A stretch of 64,000 nt of DNA, taken from contig CP136063.1 in assembly GCA_032622095.1 (NCBI GenBank), positions 28,958,987 to 29,022,986 of the forward strand, in the 5' to 3' direction. Positions 57,501 to 64,000 of this stretch are shown one piece after another. Positions within the stretch are counted from its first letter, which is position 1. Every line of letters begins with the position of its first letter. A program made the position numbers and the translations under genes. Origin of the DNA: Siphonodentalium dalli (lineage: Eukaryota; Mollusca; Scaphopoda; Gadilida; Siphonodentaliidae). The notes under the pieces were generated by a model. The model did not search any database and was not told the DNA's origin. It saw only the letters and a program-made list of their open reading frames with translations.

Positions 57501-58363
57501 ACACAGCCCTTAAATCTCCTCTTGAACAGAGAGATGCTGATGCCCCAATTGTAGATCCTCTTTTCCCACCTGTACGGCCACCAGAGCCTAAGGTGCGGAA
57601 ACGTCGTATTTCAGGTACTGGTAGTGTTACTTCACGTGATGAAGTTCGTGATAACCATATTAATGGTTCAGACCATATAGATGGTTCAGATGAAGAATCG
57701 GTGATATTGTTTGTTCCACAGGGCGTTGCAGGTATAAAATCTGCTCCTAATGCAGTGGACAGTTCAGCTCCATCTCGTCGGGGTGACGACTTTCCTGCGA
57801 GATTGGAAGCTGGTGGTATTTCTTCTTCCTGTGGTGACGACCGCACTCAAATAGATGAGTTCAGGGAAGTTAGAACTGATGTCGGTGATGACAGTAATGT
57901 TGATATTTCAGCTACACAGGATTCGACAGGTCAACTTGAACTTCGTTCCACAGGTGATAGCAATGATGAGGCTGATGAGAATGATGATGAAGTTGTTGAT
58001 ATTGTCCGTGTACCTTTAGCACCTATTGCAGAAGATACTGTTGTTGTTGATGGTAATGTTGATGGTGCGAAAGCGAATGTTTCAGGTGATGATGGTGCCT
58101 CGAGTAGTAGTCAGAGTGGAGATAGAGAAAGTATTTCTCTTTCAGATTCCATACCAAAACCAGTACCTAGAAAATCTAGCAGAGCAAAGAAACCTCCATC
58201 ATGGATGGGTGATTATATTTCAAAAAATATTCAACCCATTTCAGGTGGAAAAGATGAATATAATAAGAATCAGCTTTTGCGTAAGCTTATGGAAAATCAG
58301 ATCTGCACCAAGGTAGCTCCAGATGTTCTTCAGTCCATTCTGAAGACTATCTTGGATGAATAA
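54494..58363 (+). CDS. Gypsy Pol: reverse transcriptase, RNase H, integrase
   Basis: The frame is open from 54,494 (after a TAG at 54,491) and is -1 relative to ORF1, so expression needs a -1 shift or splicing. No classical slippery heptamer was seen. Residue numbers here start at 54,650. RT has YVDD at 189-192 and FGLNNSPSSFQRMM. RNase H has TDAS (Asp 352), KLEFLALKWAV and VYTDNNPL. Integrase has the HHCC finger (HNDIGH..CHRC), then Asp 669, Asp 728 and Glu 764 (DD35E). A GPF/Y-like segment ends in RTLHRNHLLPIG. The last 260 residues or so are acidic, low-complexity and unrelated to envelope or chromodomain. Together these enzymes copy element RNA to DNA and insert it. Confidence 0.93.
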   Translation, partial: YSTYNSVICQVQPVSVEQDIETSPGLETTSSFLDKITIDVSSLDDVKDISVALNLIKEFSDVFSQHDLDLGFYSAVKHRIDMYDSTPFKDRPRRLPPSMIDEVRNHLHQLLAAGIIRRSHSPYSSNVVLVRKKGSNDLRMCTDFRILNKRTIPDNYALPRPEDLFDYLAGAKYYSVLDLKSGFHQLEIAEEHKERTAFTVGGLGFYEYNRLAFGLNNSPSSFQRMMEDCLDGLNRKICNIYVDDVIVWSKSVPEMLERLRLVFDRLRECGLKLAPAKCKFFMRRVSYVGHVVSEKGIETDPAKVDKIVNWPVPKNSDQLRSFLGFAGYYRKYCPNFSRIAKPLTDLLPPTNTKKPKNKVKSFFTGKWKWEHEQQSAFDTLKDRLSNPPILGYPDYSRPFEVHTDASLHGLGCVLYQEIEGVKRVIAYGSRGTTAAEKNYPAHKLEFLALKWAVTEKFYDYLYGNYFVVYTDNNPLTYVLTSAKLDATGQRWLSALGSFKFDIVYRPGKFNTDADALSRLDTPPPDIITNDSVQVICNSLQVQQPFVESLCCSTDVLNSIQDDVGHDLDEMNYRDWRRLQERDDVLSVWLSAVRRNSCPKRKSLPPSKLHSAFLRHFSKLRLQRGVLYRESTFNGKTTTQLVLPYSQITFVLKSLHNDIGHPGRDRTVSLVKERFYFPGIDSAVDDWIKHCHRCIRVKTNPNFRAPLVSITTSQPLELVCIDFLTLDCSKGGYQYVLVMTDHFTKYAQAYPTRNMTAKTTADVLFNNFFIHYGYPQRIHSDQGANFESQLISELCQLCSIKKSRTTPYHPMGNGVTERFNRTLISMLGTLNPDQKHDWKSHIGPLVHAYNCTRHETTGFAPFQLMFGREPRLPLDVLFGLNKPDSDQTSYCDYVSDLRQRLSDSYRLASKSMSGAQSSNAKYYNRKLRGATIHVGDRVLVKTLAFEGRHKLADKYDSEVYTVKSQPNSDIPVFNLEDDSGKQRTLHRNHLLPIGSLPFDFPDDDTALKSPLEQRDADAPIVDPLFPPVRPPEPKVRKRRISGTGSVTSRDEVRDNHINGSDHIDGSDEESVILFVPQGVAGIKSAPNAVDSSAPSRRGDDFPARLEAGGISSSCGDDRTQIDEFREVRTDVGDDSNVDISATQDSTGQLELRSTGDSNDEADENDDEVVDIVRVPLAPIAEDTVVVDGNVDGAKANVSGDDGASSSSQSGDRESISLSDSIPKPVPRKSSRAKKPPSWMGDYISKNIQPISGGKDEYNKNQLLRKLMENQICTKVAPDVLQSILKTILDE

Positions 58364-59049
58364 GATTTTCATTTTCAGTTCACTCACTTATATTCAGTGA
58401 TTCCATATTACTGATATGTCAGTTTCAATGATGTGTGTATACGTTGGACATAGGCGTTGTCCTGTTGTGATAGTTGTTTTTAAAATTGATTCTTTTATAA
58501 ATTATGTATTGATATTATGTATTGTTAGGTATCACTTATCATCTTCGTACGATCAGAGATATTTCCACTTATTCCAGCTGACGATCCAGTGTAGAGCTAC
58601 GACTCATATGAGGTACCAGTTTTCAAGGAATTCTATTTTTTTTTGTTATATACTCTGTGAGGTGATAAAGTGTTCCTTTCTATATATGATTATGATTTTA
58701 ACATATTTGTGTTGATTGTTGTGTATTCATGATTGAAGTTCTCAGATAGACCAGCCAGTGTGAATCAGTGGTGATTCCATTTCAGTGGTGTTGTGTGATA
58801 TATTCACGTTGTTTACTGTCTACGCCAGATAGTGAAGATTAAGTTGATTAAGTGAAGTTATATAATGCTGATATTTGATTTCAGTTCTGAAGATAGGTCG
58901 GTGTCAAGGTTATCTCTGTGTATGAGAATGTTATAGATGATAATTTTCCATTATCAGTTGCAGAGTTTGAAAGTCATGTCTATTTGCGACATTTCCTTTC
59001 AGTATTGGTTTAAATGACTAGGGAGTCATTTTGTCAACAGAGGGGAGAG
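58364..59049 (+). other. Gypsy 3' untranslated region and polypurine tract
   Basis: Non-coding sequence after Pol. It ends AGAGGGGAGAG (59,039-59,049), a polypurine tract directly before the right LTR that primes plus-strand synthesis. Confidence 0.8.
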
Positions 59050-60187
59050 TGTGACCGTGCTATTTTATATACCAAATCAGTATATGCCTTTATTACATGC
59101 TACACATGTATACTAACTAAGTTATTAAACCTAACTCACTAATATACATTTCATAGCCGCATTGTAATCATTTCATTCCGCGTACTTGGTTCATTCCATG
59201 TCGCGCTATTCCGTTCTGCACATTCCCCGTTTTCTAGTCTTATCGCTGATCTGTATTTTGCTATTTCCTATTTCTACTTTCGCCCAATATCTCATCCACT
59301 CTATTCTCTACCTTTTATTTACCGCCCAATCTGAGATCTAACTATCGGACACTGAGGTGTTTTAGCCAATTACAGGTAGGCTTATTTACCGCGCTTTCTC
59401 AGTCCGTATTTCGTCACCAAGGTGTAAACATCGCTACATCGTATAACACTCTCAGTGTTATCCTAATTTCTTCATGCTCGAAGAATGTTTAATAAGTTTA
59501 AGAAGTAATACTATGTTATGACATCTGACCTATGCTTTCCAAAGGATGGTATGTAATATTTGTTATATGTTGTCACCCGTTATTATAGCTTGTATTTTAA
59601 TAATATTGTCTTCGGTTTTGAAACTTTAGTGTTGTCACATTTGCATAAATATATTTGCCCCATAATGTATGGATGTTGGAAATCGCACGCTGCGTTCATA
59701 ATCTACCTTTTATACTAGCATGTAGGTTTTATTTCTAACTGTTCGTCACAGTTAGGATTGTGTCAAAATAGTTGTTTATATCGACAATAGGGAAGTTGGT
59801 TTTTGACACAATCACATTTCACATATTTATTAATATCCATACTGGATATTTATTCGGCAGCAACTACAACCTATGTATTTGTTCACCAGGGTCCTTTATT
59901 TCGTTGGATCTCTGGATTGATGTCTGATGTTTGATGTTGTTGGAACTTGGAAGTCAAGCTGTCTGTGTAGATGTTATGTGATGTCATCCATATGTGTCTT
60001 GTGATGTTGGATTGTGTTCCGTTTGGTATTGCATGACGATGAGTATAGAATAAATACATGATGAAGACTTTTAAAGGTAGGCTCAGTTTACTATAGACCC
60101 TGCCAGATGATCAAGACTCAGAGCCCCATAAATGTTTGTGATATAGCGACATGGTTCACTAAAGACCCACCCCTGTGCTCTACCACA
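59050..60187 (+). repeat. 3' LTR
   Basis: 1,138 bp, the same length as the 5' LTR. No mismatch was noticed in the stretches compared directly. Confidence 0.95.
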
Positions 60188-60747
60188 CTACTGTCATTAG
60201 AGAAAATGTTGGCGCCACAAAAGAACAATTTCTCATTCCAAGTGAAAAGGCTGTGTCTTTCTGTCCAGTCAGATGCGGTGTTGAAGTCACTGCAAGAAAT
60301 CGCACCAAATTGTGGAGATGAGGCCTGAGCTCTGCAATGCTGAAGTAATCTTGTCTAATGTCTGATCCCCAAACTAGGATACAAATGTGCTTCAATCACC
60401 TTTAACATATGTCCTATCACAATCCCTAAGCCACATGGCTTAGAATGTCCTCTTTAGTGTATGGCCTGTAAGAGATATTTCATTCTTTCTGGAGAGTAGT
60501 TTGAACTCTCTCGCCTCAATGATCTCTTTTCCCAGATTTTGACTCTCCTGCTCAAATCAGGCTGATCGGTGAAACTATAATCTTCCCCCATTTCTTTCAA
60601 ATGATAGATTTTATATATATGTATTTGACTATATATTAAGGAGTCTAACTACTAGCCCCCAATATAAATATACATGTTGAATTGTAAACTATGATATTTT
60701 GTTAATTGAATTACATTAATATCAAGAATCCAAAATAGGAGAATACA
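60188..60747 (+). repeat. Block D copy 2, right part
   Basis: Continues 49,853 after the Gypsy element and matches 23,541-24,672, minus the MITE at 23,700-24,100. It ends in GAATACATTAA, the TTAA used by another element. Confidence 0.78.
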
Positions 60748-61010
60748 TTAAAGGTGGATTATCTCTTTGTAAACATGTAATATATAGTTACCGGGGTATA
60801 AAATATCAGATTTGAATCGAAGACTCCTGTCCGGAAATGCTTCTATCGATTAATTAAGCTGTGTTTATTCAGCTAACGGACAATAGTGGTTACTGTTAAC
60901 AGACCAGAAATTTTATTATACAATTTTGTCACAAATAAACGTTAATTATACTCATTATCGCTTATATCTGTGGGGAAAACAATACAATCAATCTGTGACA
61001 TTTTACTTTC
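60748..61010 (+). mobile_element. TTAAAGG-family MITE, copy C (truncated)
   Basis: Left end TTAAAGGTGGATTATCTCTT and about 260 bp of the same body as copies A and B, including GAAGACTCCTGTCCGGAAAT. The right half is cut off by the following retroposon. Confidence 0.75.
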
Positions 61011-61578
61011 AGTGCGACCCCGTGTGGGCCCGGGGTAGAATAGGGGTAAAAATCCCCTAATGTGGCACCCTGTTTGCCGTGGGGTGCATCCCGTGAGGTG
61101 TGATGTAGGAGTCCTGGAGGTACTAGGGCGGTTGTATCACGTGAGGCATCGACCTGCGGATACGACTTAGCTCATGGTCCTCTTTGGTCCTACATCTCTT
61201 CAAGACGGGTGGTTGAGTTGACCCGGCTCAATCAATCGGCTAGTCACGCCTCTCCACAGTGTTTCAGATTCATTTTGTTATATGTTGTATTGCTCGTCTG
61301 ATGTTTGAAGTATGGTTTTCAGTTTTTTCATGTATGATGTTTCAGTTTTGTCCTGTCTCTTTGTGTTCGTCTGATGATTGTTGAATGTTGAATCCTGTAT
61401 TGTTCACGCCTGTCTCACTGTGGGAGGTACCGGGAGGCTGCTATATGCAGTGGCCAAACGGGTCACCGCTTCAGCTAAGTACCAGTCTTCGGCCCGACCA
61501 GAATTTGAAGGGTAGTCCACGGCGGCTGCTGGGCTAGTTGTCGATATATTGCTTTTTGTATGGCAACTCAAACAAAAA
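61011..61578 (+). mobile_element. A-tailed retroposon, unidentified
   Basis: Much more GC-rich than its surroundings. It starts GTGCGACCCCGTGTGGGCCC and ends CAAACAAAAAAAAA (61,568-61,578). Both flanks belong to other repeats (copy C and block M), so the borders are well defined. No reading frame or tRNA promoter was recognised. It could be a SINE or the 5' or 3' piece of a LINE. Confidence 0.55.
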
Positions 61579-62360
61579 AAAACGTTTCCTGTACGTTGGA
61601 GCAAGTCCATAATCGGAAATTGGTCGCCACACAGCCTGAGTCTAGTGAAACGCACATCCCTGTAATATATGACATCTGGGAAAACGGTTCAAAAAGATTG
61701 CAATCCACTACTGTCTTTTTCATAGAAACACATAGAAGGTTGTCCTTGAGATGTTGCAGCACACTCGTGTAATCATCTTTGTGTTTGCCTGACATGAATA
61801 CGAATGCCAGCAGCACTTGCTTGATGGTATCACCATGTTTTAAGAATCCATGTATAACCCACAACTGTTTAAACGGAATCGTGATGGCTTTGAGCATTGC
61901 GTCAAATAATCATGTCTTTGTAGTAGATAACAACATTGCCATGTATGAGGTGTAGAATATAATATGCCACCATGGCCCAACAATCACATCATCTTGGAGA
62001 AATCCGTCTGGAATGTTATCGTCATGAATTTCAAACTCTAAATCTGGTGGTTGGTTCTTCTCGCGAATCCTTTTTGCCATCCTTGCATACGAATCCTTTT
62101 TGCCATCCTTGCATACGAATCCTTTTTGCCATCCTTGCATACAAATCCTTTTTGCCATCCTTGCATACGAATCCAGTTTTGGGAGCATTCCTACTGCTGA
62201 TCCTGATTCTCACGGCGTCTGTTGTATATAAGTAGTACGCACCCACCACCCCATCCTGCCACCCATAGTATCTTATAATACTACCTGTGGTATTGAATAG
62301 TTTTGGCCATTTCCTCTGCAATCTGTACCATTGTCATGGATGTATTCGCTCGAAGTGCCT
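61579..62360 (-). pseudogene. FLYWCH/MULE-type transposase remnant, block M copy 2
   Basis: Matches 35,157-36,138. Minus-strand peptides include ENQPPDLEFEI, PFKQLWVIHGFLKHG and LLAFVFMSGKHKDDYTSVLQ. It keeps LEFEIHDDNIPDGFLQ, slightly longer than copy 1, and an extra stretch of about 64 bp near 62,222-62,286. The catalytic domain is truncated, as in copy 1, now by the retroposon end. Confidence 0.72.
62065..62168. repeat. 26-bp minisatellite, 4 copies
   Basis: Same unit and position as 35,623-36,012, but 4 x 26 bp, with one ACAAATCC variant. Confidence 0.95.
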
Positions 62361-62595
62361 TTAACCCTTTGAGTGCCAGGGGCCGATCTCATCGGCCCTA
62401 AACCTACAAAATAAGTATGTTAAAGAATATAAGAATAAATTATTAAAATTGTAAAAAAAAAATAAAAAATTGTAAAGCCAATGCATTCTCTTATATATGC
62501 GAGGCGACCTATGGTCGACTCGCATATATAAGAGAATGCATTGGCACAGGGTATATGGGTTGATACAAAAATCGAACTGGCACTCAAAGGGTTAA
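62361..62595. mobile_element. TTAACCCTTTGAGTGCC MITE, full palindrome
   Basis: The counterpart of 36,139-36,343 at the same place in block M. It contains the complete 69-bp palindrome (62,477-62,545). TTAA borders at both ends. Confidence 0.88.
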
Positions 62596-63638
62596 TCTGT
62601 GGTATGCTATTACTTGCATGTCTTTTAGTACTTTAGTTGCACTTTCAGTTAAATATTTTAATTGCAGTCTTATTACCTCAGCTTCATGCTTTGATACACC
62701 TTAATGAGAATGAAAGCATTAATTAGACGTCTTACACAAATGATTTAATGTCGACAATTTTCTTACTGACTTGGACAACACAATCGGAATTAATAGAAAA
62801 GACATCAGAATGTCCTCCAATAGTTAATATCATATTTCAATCTTCATTAAAAAAAAACACAAAATTACCCCCACAGCGGCTGTAAATCGGTAAAAAGCTG
62901 TTGTTTTCATATCTTGCAAGAATTAATATGAACTTTCAGTTGAGTACTTCAACTGAAGCCTGATCGCTTTGGGCCAATCCTCTGCTATTTGCGACATGGT
63001 CATGAGAGGATTATCTCTGAGGGCTTCAACTGAAGCCTGATCGCTTTGGGCCAATCCTCTGCTATTTGCGACATGGTCATGAGAGGATTATCTCTGAGGG
63101 CTTCAACTGAAGCCTGATCGCTTTGGGCCAATCCTCTGCTATTTGCGACATGGTCATGAGAGGATTATCTCTGAGGGCTTCCAATCGGTAAGAAGCTGTT
63201 ATTTTCATGTCTTTTAAGACTTTATAAGAACTTTCAGTTGAGTACTTCAGCTTCAGCTTCATGCTTTGATACACCTTAATGAGAATGAAAGTATTAATTA
63301 GAAGTCTTACACAAATGATTTAATGTTGACAAGTTTCTTAACGACGGGCAACAAAATCGGAATTGATAGAAAAGACCTGGGAAACAACCAAATTACACAG
63401 AATGTCCTCCAATGGTTAATGCCATATTTTAATCTACAAAAATGATCACAAAACTATCCCCACAGTGGTTGTAAATTTTCCTCAATTTCTACAACATATT
63501 TGATTTTTATGAATAATTGAAAACTTTTATCCAGTATATGTACATAATATTGCATACATTATTATACAGGCACGGGGGCGGAAACACCAGTGGCATTAAG
63601 TGAGTTAAAGTTGTAGTCCGGGGTCTGCACCGCAGACA
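62596..63638 (-). pseudogene. Block M copy 2, N-terminal MULE region
   Basis: Matches 36,344-37,395. It has three tandem copies of a 77-bp unit (62,948-63,180) encoding parts of EALRDNPLMTMSQIAEDWPK. As 77 is not a multiple of three, the frame is lost in the array. The end of block M is near 63,638. Confidence 0.55.
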
Positions 63639-64000
63639 TATATGGCACGAAACGTGAGCATCGAAAACTATATATCCATTTGCCGTACCTTGGCTTATCA
63701 CTGGTACACCTTGGTACGGCTGTTACACGCCCAATCTAGCGGCCGGGTTCACGTAAGCCCTATACATTTTTATCCAAGTCAGCCCAATAATTCGCATTAT
63801 CTGAATCATCAGAATAATTTCAGTAAGTTCTAATTTATCGAAACTAGCTATTTTGAAGTTTTTAAATGTGTTTTTATTGTATTTGTATAACTACTAATAT
63901 TACGGTGGTCGCACATTGACTATGCTCGACTGCTGTCAGTTGAACCGACGCGAGACAACGGAAATGCGACATTTTCTTTCGATTTCGTTAATCGTTTTAA
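63639..64000. other. No gene recognised
   Basis: Sequence after block M. A short open frame (63,642-63,833) has no recognisable content. Confidence 0.4.

Larger units (their letters stand above)
49854..60187 (+). mobile_element. Intact Ty3/Gypsy LTR retrotransposon
   Basis: A 10,334-bp element with two 1,138-bp LTRs (TG..CA ends) and 4-bp CTAC target duplications (49,850-49,853 and 60,188-60,191). A primer-binding site follows the left LTR and a purine tract precedes the right one. ORF1 (53,286-54,572) and Pol (54,494-58,363) are open. Pol order is RT, RNase H, integrase, which defines Ty3/Gypsy rather than Copia. No envelope-like frame is seen. Equal LTR lengths and no difference noticed in the stretches compared suggest a recent insertion. 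Confidence 0.95.

Noticed and set aside
58364-59049. Envelope-like gene after Gypsy Pol
   Set aside because: The longest frame (58,416-58,715) is short, without signal peptide, furin-like site or membrane anchor in a typical layout.

Overview
This window is AT-rich eukaryotic DNA made almost entirely of transposable elements and their remains. The mix (L1/Tx1-like LINE, PIF/Harbinger, Ty3/Gypsy, Tc1, FLYWCH-type MULE, many TTAA-flanked MITEs and long minisatellites) suggests a repeat-rich marine invertebrate, most likely a bivalve mollusc. That is inference: no conserved host gene was identified to confirm it. There are spliceosomal-type GT..AG introns and AATAAA signals, and no bacterial gene organisation.

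Layout. 1-12.5 kb: a decayed repeat block (R, copy 1) cut by three insertions, then minisatellites, small TTAA MITEs and a 14-copy tandem array of about 160 bp. 12.55-22.81 kb: a full-length L1/Tx1-like LINE on the minus strand. It is split inside ORF2 by a 4,500-bp PIF/Harbinger transposon (13,449-17,948) with 140-bp inverted ends and an AAT target duplication. 22.8-25.1 kb: block D (copy 1) with two palindrome-bearing TTAA MITEs. 25-30.1 kb: minisatellites, a dead C2H2-like ORF, a terminal exon of an SGNH-hydrolase-like gene, and a broken transposase-like gene with a BRCT-like tail that carries a perfect 88-bp inverted duplication. 30.1-33.6 kb: a Jockey/I-type LINE ORF1 in two pieces, separated by about 3 kb that includes a foldback element. 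34.4-37.4 kb: a TTAA MITE and MULE-derived block M (copy 1) with a 15 x 26-bp minisatellite. 39.7-42.2 kb: two dead Tc1 transposases, one interrupted by a 57-bp repeat. 42.6-45.4 kb: a truncated MITE, an unknown exon-like ORF, tandem repeats and a tRNA-derived SINE. 45.65-47.4 kb: R copy 2. 49.1-60.75 kb: D copy 2, split by an intact 10.3-kb Ty3/Gypsy element with LTRs of equal length and no difference seen. 60.75-63.64 kb: a third TTAAAGG element, an A-tailed retroposon and M copy 2.

Blocks R, D and M occur twice in the same order and orientation (about 1.6/12.5/35.2 kb and 45.7/49.1/61.6 kb). Because each copy has different later insertions, the two copies act as empty-site controls for one another. 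They date the LINE, Gypsy and MITE insertions without outside data.

At the level of function, apparently complete proteins are few: LINE ORF1, the Harbinger MADF/Myb-like accessory protein, and Gypsy ORF1 and Pol. LINE ORF2 is open on both sides of the Harbinger insertion. The Harbinger transposase, both Tc1 copies, the MULE and the BRCT-tailed gene are dead. No clear new defence or metabolic system was seen. The most unusual items are the repeated R-D-M order, the perfect inverted duplication inside a gene, the minisatellites that stay open in several frames inside transposase relics, and a Gypsy element without a recognisable capsid region.
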